This document shows, piece after piece, positions 1-9,466 of a stretch of DNA of 64,000 nucleotides; position 1 is the first letter of the stretch, and the number at the start of each line of letters is the position of its first letter. Origin of the DNA: Streptomyces orinoci (GTDB taxonomy: Bacteria > Actinomycetota > Actinomycetes > Streptomycetales > Streptomycetaceae). A program made the position numbers and the translations under genes. The notes below the pieces were generated by a model that saw nothing but the letters and a program-made list of their open reading frames with translations, ran no database searches and had not been told where the DNA came from. The stretch covers positions 310,001 to 374,000 of the forward strand of contig NZ_PHNC01000006.1 in the NCBI RefSeq assembly GCF_003121295.1, given 5' to 3'.

Positions 1-200
1 TCCTCCCGGCGGTCCTGGCGCCCGGGATACTGCACGCATATCACGTCCGCGGTCGGCGCCAAGGTCTTGGACAGCGGGAAGAAGAAGCTCGCCGAGCCGC
101 CCGCGTGCGGCAGACAGACCAGGCGGACGGCGGCGTCCGGACGAGGGTGGAAGCGACGGATCCACAGTCCGTTGTCATTGCTGGTATCGGTCACGGTCAT
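1..200 (-). CDS. Type II thioesterase (N-terminal part, cut by window start)
   Basis: The first 66 residues of an alpha/beta-hydrolase-fold thioesterase are visible, starting with ATG at 200 and running off the window. The segments CLPHAGGSASFFFPL and VQYPGRQDRR are characteristic of stand-alone type II thioesterases, which hydrolyse wrongly loaded acyl groups from carrier proteins of polyketide synthases or non-ribosomal peptide synthetases. The catalytic Ser, Asp and His lie outside the window. It reads in the same direction as the cholesterol oxidase 98 bases upstream, so a modular biosynthetic cluster may continue to the left. Family call is firm; the pathway is inference. Confidence 0.85.
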   Translation of the reverse strand, partial: MTVTDTSNDNGLWIRRFHPRPDAAVRLVCLPHAGGSASFFFPLSKTLAPTADVICVQYPGRQDRRE

Positions 201-298
201 GTGCTGTCGTTCCTTCCGGGTGGGTCAACGCCTCGTAGCCTACGGCGAGACGGGCCGCGCCCTGCCCGGAATTCCCACGCCACCTGGTGCGCCGGGCC

Positions 299-1972
<1,674 letters not shown>

Positions 1973-1996
1973 TCATGGAAGCAGAAGGACCTTGAA

Positions 1997-2135
1997 TTGA
2001 CTTCCTCTCCCTCGTAAAAGAGAGGGATTCCTACGGCTCGCGCTGTAGGGTTTCCTGCTTCGTTGCCGAATGCCCGCCCGGAGTGTTCCGTTGGGGTCTT
2101 ACACCGGCTCCACAGGCCGTAACCGCCAGCCCGGC
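1997..2135 (-). ncRNA. Predicted omega/reRNA guide RNA of the TnpB element
   Basis: TnpB proteins use an RNA transcribed from the 3' end of their gene through the right end of the element; the guide is the flanking host sequence just outside. Here that RNA would cover the last ~100 bases of tnpB and the right-end hairpin (stem CCTCTC/GAGAGG, loop at about 2011-2020). At the present site the guide would be the minus-strand sequence beginning TTCAAGGTCCTTC just below 1997. The 5' boundary is a guess from family knowledge; the right-end structure is seen directly. Confidence 0.45.
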
Positions 2136-3224
2136 GGCCTTGAGATTGCGCGCGGCGTTCACGTCCCGGTCGTGGGTCGTGCCGCAGCTGTCGCAGGTCC
2201 AGGTACGGACATCAAGCGGCAGCTTCTCCGCGAGGGTGCCGCACACCGAGCACAGCCGGGAGGACGGCAGCCAGCGATCGACCGTGATCAACTCGCGACC
2301 GTACCAGCGGGCCTTGTACTCCAGCATGCTTCTGAACTCGGCCCAGGCGGCGTCGGATATGGCGCGGGCGAGTTTGCCGTTCTTCAGCATGTTGCCTACG
2401 GCCAGGTCCTCGATCACGATCGTTTGGTTCTCACGAACGAGCCGAGTGGTGACCTTGTGCAGGTAGTCGCGACGCCGGTCCCGGATACGGGCGTGGATGC
2501 GCGCCACCTTCCGCCGGGCCTTGGCCCGGTTGGCGCCCGCGCCCGGTGCTTTGCGCGACAGTTGCCGCTGGGCCCCGGCCAGCCGGGTCCGGTCGCGGCG
2601 CTCGTGCCGGGGATTGGCGATCTTCTCCCCGGTGCAGAGCGTGAGCAGATGCTCCAGCCCGGCATCCACCCCCACTACCGCACCGCTGGCAGGGAGGGGT
2701 TTGACGGTGGGGTCTTCGACCAGCAGGGAGACGAACCAGCGCCCGGCCGCATCCTGGCTGACGGTCACCGTGGACGGCCTCGCCCCCTGCGGCAGCGGCC
2801 GGGACCACACAACCGCCAGCGGCTCACGCATCTTCGCCAAAGTCAGCACCCCATCGCGGAACCTGAACGCCGAGCTAGTGTACTCGGCCGACTTCCGCGA
2901 GGACTTCTTCGACTTGAACCGCGGATAACCGGCCCGCTTGGCGAAGAAATTGGTGAACGCCGTCTGCAAATGGCGAAGACACTGCTGCAACGGCACACAC
3001 GACACCTCATTGAGGTAGGCCAGTTCGCCGGTCTTCTTCCACGCCGTCAGCATCGCCGACGTCGCACCGTAACCCACCCGCTCCCGGCGCTGCGCCCACG
3101 CCTCACTCCGGGCCGCCAGCGCCATGTTGTAGACCTTGCGCACACACCCGAACGTGCGCGACAGCTCCGCTGCCTGCACATCGGTCGGATAGAAGCGGTA
3201 CTTGAACGCCCGCCTCACACGCAT
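2031..3224 (-). CDS. tnpB: TnpB, RNA-guided RuvC nuclease of an IS200/IS605 element
   Basis: This 397-residue protein has the full TnpB layout: an N-terminal helix-turn-helix region (RAFKYRFYPTD), a central OrfB domain, a RuvC-like nuclease with Asp187 (VGVDAGLE), Glu272 (IVIEDLAV) and Asp354 (HDRDVNAARN), and a zinc finger with CxxC at 325-328 and 344-347 inserted before the last acidic residue. All catalytic residues are present, so an active nuclease guided by an element-encoded RNA is likely. The frame stays open upstream to 3455, but family members start at MRVRRAFKYRFYP, which fixes the start at 3224. It does not catalyse transposition itself; known TnpB proteins cut the vacated donor site and help keep the element. 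Confidence 0.93.
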   Translation of the reverse strand: MRVRRAFKYRFYPTDVQAAELSRTFGCVRKVYNMALAARSEAWAQRRERVGYGATSAMLTAWKKTGELAYLNEVSCVPLQQCLRHLQTAFTNFFAKRAGYPRFKSKKSSRKSAEYTSSAFRFRDGVLTLAKMREPLAVVWSRPLPQGARPSTVTVSQDAAGRWFVSLLVEDPTVKPLPASGAVVGVDAGLEHLLTLCTGEKIANPRHERRDRTRLAGAQRQLSRKAPGAGANRAKARRKVARIHARIRDRRRDYLHKVTTRLVRENQTIVIEDLAVGNMLKNGKLARAISDAAWAEFRSMLEYKARWYGRELITVDRWLPSSRLCSVCGTLAEKLPLDVRTWTCDSCGTTHDRDVNAARNLKAAGLAVTACGAGVRPQRNTPGGHSATKQETLQREP

Positions 3225-3344
3225 AGTCACAACTCGTATGCTACCAAGCCGACTTGTCTGGGTGTGAGGATTTTCGGGTGGTGGACGGCGAATCGCCCCA
3301 GAGGCGATTCCTCTCTCCCGGCCCTGCTCCGCAGGAGTCCGATT

Positions 3345-3381
3345 CCTCCCCGCCCTGTAAGGGCGAGGTCTCCTCCGGAGG
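3345..3381. repeat. Hairpin cluster resembling an IS200/IS605 right end
   Basis: Two stem-loops follow one another: CGCCCT-GTA-AGGGCG with flanking pyrimidine and purine runs (3345-3368), and the palindrome CCTCCGGAGG (3372-3381). Read on the minus strand, the first gives CCTCGCCCTTACAGGGCGGG then GAGGAATC, which resembles right-end hairpins of TnpB elements and the local right end at 1997-2030. It may be the left-end structure of this element or a remnant of an older insertion. Confidence 0.4.
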
Positions 3382-3429
3382 TTCCTGATGACGCCCAAGG
3401 GGGCGCCGGAAACGCACCTCGCGCACCCC

Positions 3430-4647
3430 TCAACGAATCTGCATCCCCGACACACTCCGCGCGATCACCAGCCGCTGAATCTCGCTGGTGCCCTCGAAGA
3501 TGGTGTAGATGGCCGCGTCCCGGTGCATCCGCTCCACCGGATATTCGCGGGTGTAACCGTTGCCGCCGAGGATCTGCATCGCCTGGGCGGTCACGGACTT
3601 GGCGGTTTCGCCCGCGAAGAGCTTGGACATCGAGCCCTCGGCGGCGGTGAACCGCTTGCCCGTGGTGGCCATCCAGGAGGCGCGCCAGACCAGCAGGCGG
3701 GCGGCGTCGATGCGGGTGCGCATATCGGCGAGCTGGAAGGCGATGCCCTGGTTGTCGATGATCGGGCGGCCGAACTGGACGCGGGTCCTGGCGTAGTCCA
3801 GGGCGACCTCATAGGCGGCGCGGGCGATGCCCACCGCCTGGGCGCCGACCGCCGGGCGGGAGGCCTCGAAGGTGGCCATGGCGGCGTTGCCGCCGCGGCC
3901 GCCGGTGCCCTCGCGGGCGCGGGCCAGCCGCTCGTCCAGCTTCTCCTTGCCGCCCAGCAGGCAGTGGCCGGGCACCCGTACGTCCTCGAGCACCACCTCG
4001 GCGGTGTGCGAGGCGCGGATCCCGTGCTTCTTGAACTTCTGGCCCTGGGACAGCCCGGGCGTGCCCGGCGGAATGATGAAGGAGGCGTGGCCCCGGGCGC
4101 CCAGGCCCGGTTCCACGACGGCCACCACCACATGGACATTGGCTATCCCGCCATTGGTGGCCCAGGTCTTGGTGCCATTGAGCACCCATTCGTCCTTGGC
4201 CTGGTCGTAGACGGCCCGGGTGCGCATCGCGGAGACATCGGATCCGGCGTCGGGTTCGGAGGAGCAGAAGGCGGCCACCTTCACCTCCCGGGCGTCGCCG
4301 TACATCTGCGGGATCCAGGTGCCGATCTGCTCGTCCGTACCGTTGGTGAGGACGCCCACCGCGGCCAGCCCGGTGCCCGCGATGGCCAGCCCCAGGCCGG
4401 CATCGCCCCAGAACAGCTCCTCCAGGGTCATCGGGATGCCCAGCCCGGTGGGGTCGAAGAACTGCTGGGCGTAGAAGTCCAGCGAATACAGGCCGATTTT
4501 GGCCGCCTCCTGGACCACCGGCCAGGGGAATTCCTCGCGTTCGTCCCATTCGGCGGCCGCGGGGCGCATGACATCGGCGGCGAAGCCATGGATCCAGTCC
4601 CGGACGGCCTTCTGGTCGTCGTTGAGATCCAGCGCGAACGGTGTCAT
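3430..4647 (-). CDS. Acyl-CoA dehydrogenase
   Basis: This 405-residue flavoprotein has the three acyl-CoA dehydrogenase domains: an N-terminal helical region, the middle beta domain (AAFCSSEPDAGSDVSAMRTRA and WVLNGTKTWATNG) and the C-terminal helical domain. It ends with the RMHRDAAIYTIFEGTSEIQ segment that carries the catalytic Glu in medium-chain-type enzymes. It should oxidise an acyl-CoA to the trans-2-enoyl-CoA using FAD and pass electrons to electron-transfer flavoprotein. Chain-length preference cannot be read from the sequence. It is divergent from a TetR regulator across about 145 bases containing a palindrome, which suggests fatty-acid-responsive repression. Confidence 0.95.
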   Translation of the reverse strand: MTPFALDLNDDQKAVRDWIHGFAADVMRPAAAEWDEREEFPWPVVQEAAKIGLYSLDFYAQQFFDPTGLGIPMTLEELFWGDAGLGLAIAGTGLAAVGVLTNGTDEQIGTWIPQMYGDAREVKVAAFCSSEPDAGSDVSAMRTRAVYDQAKDEWVLNGTKTWATNGGIANVHVVVAVVEPGLGARGHASFIIPPGTPGLSQGQKFKKHGIRASHTAEVVLEDVRVPGHCLLGGKEKLDERLARAREGTGGRGGNAAMATFEASRPAVGAQAVGIARAAYEVALDYARTRVQFGRPIIDNQGIAFQLADMRTRIDAARLLVWRASWMATTGKRFTAAEGSMSKLFAGETAKSVTAQAMQILGGNGYTREYPVERMHRDAAIYTIFEGTSEIQRLVIARSVSGMQIR

Positions 4648-4675
4648 CTGCCCCTCCCGGCCCCACTTACTTGCG

Positions 4676-4693
4676 GTAACATGAGTCTGTTAC
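4676..4693. promoter_or_regulatory. Inverted repeat between acyl-CoA dehydrogenase and tetR, likely operator
   Basis: GTAAC and GTTAC form an inverted repeat with an 8-base spacer in the short divergent promoter region. Position and symmetry fit binding of the adjacent TetR-family protein, which would control both genes. No experimental support is implied. Confidence 0.55.
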
Positions 4694-4792
4694 TCGTCAG
4701 TAGGGCATGTCAACTCCCCCAACCCGGTGGACTGCTGCCCGTCCGCCGGGTGTTACTTTGCGTTGGCGTCGAGCGAATGACATGGGGCGCGC

Positions 4793-5461
4793 ATGACAGG
4801 GGCGGGGAGGCACCAGATGGAGACCAGTCACCGGGAAGGCCAGCAGCGGGCGGCCGAACGGCGGCGCAGGGAACTGCTGGAGGCCGCGGACCGGGTGGTG
4901 CTCCGGGACGGGCCGGGCGCGTCGATGAACGCCATCGCCGCCGAGGCGGGCATCACCAAGCCCATTCTCTACCGGCACTTCGGCGACAAGGGCGGCCTCT
5001 ACCGGGCGCTGGCGGTGCGGCACACCGACGCCCTGCTGTCGGGCCTGCGGGCCGCGCTGGACGCACCGACCGGGCGGCGGGAGCGAGTTGAGAAGACGCT
5101 GGACACCTATCTGGCCGCCATCGAGGCGCGGCCCCAGGTGTACCGCTTCCTGATGCACCCCGCCGACGAGGGCCAGCCGGCCGAGCAGGGCTTCGATGTG
5201 GGCCGTCACTCCGCCCCGTTGCTGCGCAGGATGGGCGAGGAGCTGGCGGTGGTGATAGCCGAGCGGGTCGATCTGGGCCCGGACGGCGACGGACTGGCCC
5301 GCGCCTGGGGCCATGGCATCGTCGGCATGATGCATGCCGCGGGCGACTGGTGGCTGCGTGAACGCCCTTGCCCGCGCGGCCAGTTGGTCAGCCACCTGGC
5401 CGACCTGCTGTGGGGGCGGCTGGCCGCCTCGGGCGATCTGGCGGGCGGGCCGGGGTTCTAG
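4793..5461 (+). CDS. TetR-family transcriptional regulator
   Basis: The 222-residue protein has a TetR-type helix-turn-helix at about residues 25-70 (LEAADRVVLRDGPGASMNAIAAEAGI, ILYRHFGDKGGLYRAL) followed by a helical ligand-binding domain. It may start at ATG 4793 or at METSHREG (4817). Divergent placement from the acyl-CoA dehydrogenase and the palindrome between them suggest that it represses that gene and itself, with an acyl-CoA as the likely effector. The effector is inference. Confidence 0.9.
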   Translation: MTGAGRHQMETSHREGQQRAAERRRRELLEAADRVVLRDGPGASMNAIAAEAGITKPILYRHFGDKGGLYRALAVRHTDALLSGLRAALDAPTGRRERVEKTLDTYLAAIEARPQVYRFLMHPADEGQPAEQGFDVGRHSAPLLRRMGEELAVVIAERVDLGPDGDGLARAWGHGIVGMMHAAGDWWLRERPCPRGQLVSHLADLLWGRLAASGDLAGGPGF

Positions 5462-5536
5462 AACCGACGGCCGGCGGCACGCCTTCGGGGGCGTACCTCG
5501 CGTACGAACTTCAGGGCCGTACCTCGCGTATGTACC

Positions 5537-6091
5537 TCAGGACCGTACGGCGCCTCCGGCCCATGGCGCGCGCCGCGCCGCCCGCAGCGCCCGGCGCCGC
5601 CGCAAACCGGTCAACCGGTCGGTGAAGAGCCCGCCGTCCAGGTGGTCGCACTCATGCTGAAGGCAGCGCGCGAAAAACCCGGTGCCCTCGACCCGCACCG
5701 GGGTGCCGTCCATGGTGAAACCCTCCACCACGGCCTCGTCGAAGCGCTCGGTGCCCGCCTCGATTCCCGGCAGCGACAGACAGCCCTCCGGACCGCGCAC
5801 CCGGAGCCCGCCGGTGTGCACCAGGCGGGGATTGACCAGGTGTCCGAGGTGCCGGCGGTCCTCGTCGTCCGGGCAGTCGTAGACGAACACCCGCAAACCC
5901 ACTCCGATCTGATTGGCGGCGAGGCCCACCCCCCGGGCCGCGTACATGCTGGCGAACATCGACTCCACCAGTGCGGCCAGGTCGTCGTCGAAGGCGGTGA
6001 CCTCCGCACAGGGCGTGCCCAGCATGGAATCCCCGAGCAGCCGCACCGGCCGCACTGGTCCCAATCCGCCGGGAATCGAGCGTTTGCGCAT
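5537..6091 (-). CDS. def: Peptide deformylase
   Basis: This 184-residue enzyme removes the formyl group from N-formylmethionine of new proteins. The three deformylase motifs are intact: GVGLAANQIG (about 55-63), EGCLSLPG with metal-ligand Cys104, and QHECDHLDG with His146, catalytic Glu147 and His150. The frame is open far upstream, but conserved sequence begins at MRKRSIPGG, so I place the start at ATG 6091. Streptomyces usually carry several def paralogues, so this need not be the only one. It stands alone, divergent from murT. Confidence 0.93.
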   Translation of the reverse strand: MRKRSIPGGLGPVRPVRLLGDSMLGTPCAEVTAFDDDLAALVESMFASMYAARGVGLAANQIGVGLRVFVYDCPDDEDRRHLGHLVNPRLVHTGGLRVRGPEGCLSLPGIEAGTERFDEAVVEGFTMDGTPVRVEGTGFFARCLQHECDHLDGGLFTDRLTGLRRRRALRAARRAPWAGGAVRS

Positions 6092-6257
6092 ACGGGCAAC
6101 CCTACGTTCCCACGACGGCAGGTTCGGGCCCACGGCCGGAGCTAGATAGGCTGAGCCCCGACCGAAGCCTCCTGGCTGGCGATTCGGCGCGGAGGGGGGC
6201 GTTCCAGCGTACGGACCAGGACAGGCTCGGCGCCGGATGCAAGGAGGATCTAGGACG

Positions 6258-7496
6258 ATGGCAGGCAACACTGGGCCGCTGTCGCCGCGCGCCAAGCTGG
6301 CCGTGACGGCCGGCAAGGCAGCCGCGGCGGTCTCGCGGGCCGCGGGGCGCGGCAGCGGATCGGTGATCGGTGGCAAGGTCGCCCTCAAGCTCGACCCCGA
6401 TCTGCTGGCCCGGCTGGCGACCCACCTCGACGTGGTCCTGGTCTCGGCCACCAACGGCAAGACGACCACGACCCGGCTGATCGCCGAGGCGCTGCGCGCC
6501 AGCGGCCCGGTGGTGTCCAATGCACTGGGCGCGAACATGCCCGCGGGCATCACCTCCGCCCTGGCCGGCGGTTCGGACGCGCGCTATGGCGTGATCGAGG
6601 TGGACGAGAAGTACCTGGCCATGGTCGCCCGCGATGTATCGCCCAAGGCCATAGCGCTGCTCAACCTCTCCCGCGACCAGCTGGACCGGGCCGCGGAGAC
6701 CCGGATGCTGGCCGAGAAGTGGCGTGAGGGGCTTACCGGCACCAAGGCGGTGATCATCGCCAACGCCGACGACCCGCTGATCGTCTGGGCGGCCTCGTCC
6801 TGCTCCAATGTGGTGTGGGTGGCGGCCGGCCAGGAGTGGAAGGACGACGCCTGGTCCTGCCCCGCCTGTGGCGGTGTGATGCAGCGCCCGGGCGACGACT
6901 GGTTCTGTGGCGAGTGCGGTTTCCGCCGGCCCACCCCCAGCTGGGCGCTGTCCGGCGACTATGTGCTGGACCCGCATGGCTCGGCCTGGCCGATCCATCT
7001 GCAGCTGCCGGGCCGGGCCAATAAGGCCAACGCCACCACCTCGGCCGCGGTGGCCGCCACCTTCGGGGTGCCGCCGCAGGTGGCGCTGGAGCGGATGTAC
7101 CAGGTCCAGGCGGTCGCCGGCCGCTATGACGTGGTGAACTTCATGGGCCGCGAGCTGCGGCTGCTGCTGGCCAAGAACCCGGCCGGCTGGCTGGAGACCT
7201 TCTCGCTGATCGACGGCCCGCCCGCGCCGGTGCTGCTGTCGGTCAACGCCCGGGGCGCGGACGGCACCGACACCTCCTGGCTGTGGGACGTGGACTACCC
7301 GCGGCTGGCCGGGCACCCGATCTTCGTCATCGGTGACCGCAGGCTGGACCTGGCGGTCCGCCTGGAGGTGGCGGGCCTGGACTTCCGGGTCTGCGACACC
7401 GTGGACGAGGCCGTACAGGCCGCCCCGCCCGGGCGGATCGAGGTCATCGCCAACTACACCGCGTTCCAGGACCTCCGCCGCCGCGTCGGCAACTGA
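6258..7496 (+). CDS. murT: Lipid II isoglutaminyl synthase, MurT subunit
   Basis: This 412-residue Mur-ligase-like protein activates the alpha-carboxyl of D-Glu in lipid II so that its partner GatD can amidate it to D-isoglutamine. The P-loop SATNGKTTTTRLIAEAL is near residue 60, and a four-cysteine zinc ribbon (CPACGG ... CGECGF, about residues 200-223) is inserted in the central domain, as in characterised MurT. The C-terminal domain is the MurT-specific DUF1727 type. A strong AAGGAGG lies 10 bases before ATG 6258. gatD follows after 20 bases, so the pair is an operon. Confidence 0.95.
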   Translation: MAGNTGPLSPRAKLAVTAGKAAAAVSRAAGRGSGSVIGGKVALKLDPDLLARLATHLDVVLVSATNGKTTTTRLIAEALRASGPVVSNALGANMPAGITSALAGGSDARYGVIEVDEKYLAMVARDVSPKAIALLNLSRDQLDRAAETRMLAEKWREGLTGTKAVIIANADDPLIVWAASSCSNVVWVAAGQEWKDDAWSCPACGGVMQRPGDDWFCGECGFRRPTPSWALSGDYVLDPHGSAWPIHLQLPGRANKANATTSAAVAATFGVPPQVALERMYQVQAVAGRYDVVNFMGRELRLLLAKNPAGWLETFSLIDGPPAPVLLSVNARGADGTDTSWLWDVDYPRLAGHPIFVIGDRRLDLAVRLEVAGLDFRVCDTVDEAVQAAPPGRIEVIANYTAFQDLRRRVGN

Positions 7497-7516
7497 AGCT
7501 CAGGAGAATCACCAGC

Positions 7517-8245
7517 ATGAGCCAGAACAGTCTGCGTGTGGTGTGGGTCTACCCGGACCTGCTCAGCACCTATGGCGACCAGGGCAATGTCCTGGTCCTG
7601 GAGCGGCGGGCCCGCCAGCGCCGCCTGGACGTCCAGCGCCTGGACGTCCGCTCCGACCAGCAGATCCCCACCTCCGGGGACATCTATCTGATCGGCGGCG
7701 GCGAGGACCGTCCGCAGCGGCTGGCCGCCGAGCGGCTGCGCCGGGACGGCGGGCTGAACCGGGCGGTGGCCAATGGCGCCATCGTCTTCTCGGTCTGCGC
7801 CGGCTACCAGATCCTGGGCCATGAGTTCATCAATGACCTGGGCCAGCGCGAGCAGGGCCTGGGCCTGCTGGATGTGATCAGCACCCGGGGCGAGGGCGAG
7901 CGCTGCGTCGGCGATGTCCTGGGCGATATCGACCCCCAGCTGGGCCTGCCCCCGCTGACCGGCTTCGAGAACCACCAGGGCATCACCCACCTCGGTCCCA
8001 CCGCCCGTCCCTTCGCCCGGGTCCGCTACGGCAAGGGCAATGGCACCGGCGACGGCACCGAGGGCGCGTTCAACGACACGGTCTTCGGCACCTATATGCA
8101 CGGCCCGGTGATGGCGCGCAACCCGCACATCGCCGACCTGCTGCTGAAGCTGGCGCTGGACGTCAACGCCCTGCCGCCGGTGGACGACCGCTGGTACGAG
8201 GCGCTGCGCAATGAGCGGATCGCCGCCGCCACCCAGTCCGCCTGA
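7517..8245 (+). CDS. gatD: Lipid II isoglutaminyl synthase, GatD glutamine amidotransferase subunit
   Basis: The 242-residue protein is a CobB/CobQ-type class I glutaminase that delivers ammonia to MurT. The nucleophile Cys sits in FSVCAGYQILGHEF and the catalytic His in FGTYMHGPVMARNP. Length and order match MurT/GatD of Gram-positive bacteria, where the complex acts on the cytoplasmic side of the membrane. An AGGAG ribosome site precedes ATG 7517. A strong hairpin follows the gene. Confidence 0.95.
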   Translation: MSQNSLRVVWVYPDLLSTYGDQGNVLVLERRARQRRLDVQRLDVRSDQQIPTSGDIYLIGGGEDRPQRLAAERLRRDGGLNRAVANGAIVFSVCAGYQILGHEFINDLGQREQGLGLLDVISTRGEGERCVGDVLGDIDPQLGLPPLTGFENHQGITHLGPTARPFARVRYGKGNGTGDGTEGAFNDTVFGTYMHGPVMARNPHIADLLLKLALDVNALPPVDDRWYEALRNERIAAATQSA

Positions 8246-8260
8246 CGGACGCCCGGCTCC

Positions 8261-8291
8261 CCCGCCGCCCTGCCCTTAGTAGGGTGGCGGG
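8261..8291 (+). terminator. Hairpin terminator after murT-gatD
   Basis: CCCGCCGCCCT pairs with AGGGTGGCGGG across a 9-base loop, with one G-T pair. It lies 15 bases after the gatD stop. There is no T run, as is common in Streptomyces terminators. Confidence 0.65.
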
Positions 8292-8348
8292 GATCCGGCC
8301 GGACGACGGGGTCCGGTAGCAGGCCCTGTTGCGAAGGTTTTCCCTGTT

Positions 8349-9374
8349 ATGCGCATCGGTGTGCTCACCTCCGGCGGCGACTGCCCCGGGCTCAACGCCG
8401 TCATCCGTTCCGTTGTGCACCGCGCGGTCGTCGATCACGGCGATGAGGTCATCGGCTTCCACGACGGCTGGCGCGGTCTGCTGGAAGGCGACCACCGCCC
8501 GCTGGACCTGGAGGCGGTGGCCGGCATCCTGGCCACCGGTGGCACCATCCTGGGCTCCTCCCGGGTACGGCCCGAACAGCTGCGGGATGGCGTGGAGCGG
8601 GCCCGTTCCCATGTCGCCAAGCTGGGCCTGGACGCGGTGATCCCGATCGGCGGCGAGGGCACCCTCAAGGCCGCCCGGCTGCTGTCGGACGCCGGTCTGC
8701 CCATCGTGGGCGTGCCCAAGACCATCGACAACGACATAGCGTCCACCGATGTCACCTTTGGCTTCGACACCGCGGTGGGGGTGGCCACCGAGGCCCTGGA
8801 CCGGCTGAAGACCACCGCCGAGTCGCATCAGCGGGTGCTGATCGTGGAGGTGATGGGCCGGCACACCGGCTGGATCGCCCTGCACTCCGGGATGGCGGCC
8901 GGCGCCCACGCCATTGTGGTGCCCGAACGCCCCTTCTGCATCGATGAGTTGACCGCCGTGGTGGGCAAGCGCTTCGCCGCGGGCAAGCGGTTCGCCATCG
9001 TGGTGGCGGCCGAGGGCGCCAAGCCGCGTCCGGGCTCGATGGCCTTCGAGACCGGCGGCACCGATGTCTATGGGCATGAGCGCTTCGCCGGGATCGCCCG
9101 TCAGCTGGCCGTAGAGCTGGAGCGGCGGCTGGCGAAGGAGGCCCGCCCGGTGATCCTGGGCCATGTGCAGCGCGGCGGTACGCCCACCGCGTACGACAGG
9201 GTGCTGGCCACCCGCTTCGGCTGGCACGCGGTGGAGGCGGCGCACTCGGGCGCCTTTGGGATGATGACGGCGCTGCGCGGCACCCGGATCACCCTGGTGC
9301 CGCTGGCCGAGGCCGTGGAGCGGCTGAAGACGGTGCCGCATGAGCGCTATGACGAGGCCGGGTGCGTCCTGTGA
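8349..9374 (+). CDS. pfkA: 6-phosphofructokinase
   Basis: This 341-residue enzyme phosphorylates fructose 6-phosphate to the 1,6-bisphosphate in glycolysis. It begins with the nucleotide loop TSGGDCPGLNAVIR and contains IGGEGT, PKTIDNDI with the catalytic Asp, and MGRHTGWIA. In the family, Gly at the second position of the GG(D/E)G motif indicates ATP as donor, while Lys before TIDND is typical of pyrophosphate enzymes. The mixture seen here is usual for actinobacterial ATP-dependent enzymes, so ATP is the better guess. It stands alone between murT-gatD and the CtaG-like gene. Confidence 0.93.
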   Translation: MRIGVLTSGGDCPGLNAVIRSVVHRAVVDHGDEVIGFHDGWRGLLEGDHRPLDLEAVAGILATGGTILGSSRVRPEQLRDGVERARSHVAKLGLDAVIPIGGEGTLKAARLLSDAGLPIVGVPKTIDNDIASTDVTFGFDTAVGVATEALDRLKTTAESHQRVLIVEVMGRHTGWIALHSGMAAGAHAIVVPERPFCIDELTAVVGKRFAAGKRFAIVVAAEGAKPRPGSMAFETGGTDVYGHERFAGIARQLAVELERRLAKEARPVILGHVQRGGTPTAYDRVLATRFGWHAVEAAHSGAFGMMTALRGTRITLVPLAEAVERLKTVPHERYDEAGCVL

Positions 9375-9466
9375 CCGCTCGTTGATCAACGCCCCCGGCC
9401 GCGGCCCGGCCCAAGGGCGCCTCTACTCTGGTCCAGGCGGTATTGGTCCGAATTGGGAGAGAGTGG

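Larger units (their letters stand above)
1997..3381 (-). mobile_element. TnpB-only IS200/IS605-type element (IS1341-like group)
   Basis: The element holds one gene, tnpB, and no Y1 transposase tnpA, so it would depend on a TnpA elsewhere. Its right end is well defined: after the tnpB stop the minus strand has the hairpin CCTCTC...GAGAGG and then AAGTCAA, the usual right-end signature of this family, ending at 1997. There is no terminal inverted repeat or target duplication, as expected for the family. The left end is uncertain: a small hairpin (GCATA...TATGC, 3221-3241) overlaps the tnpB start, and further hairpins lie up to 3381. The element sits between the acyl-CoA dehydrogenase and the cholesterol oxidase, 66 bases upstream of the latter's start. 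Confidence 0.75.

Noticed and set aside
3225-3455. N-terminal extension of tnpB of 77 codons
   Set aside because: It has no similarity to the family, overlaps the end of the acyl-CoA dehydrogenase gene and includes the element's hairpins; TnpB proteins start at MRVRRAFKYR.
5470-5530. Repeated GTACCTCGCGTA units after the TetR gene
   Set aside because: Two short imperfect copies only; no structure or gene context to suggest function.
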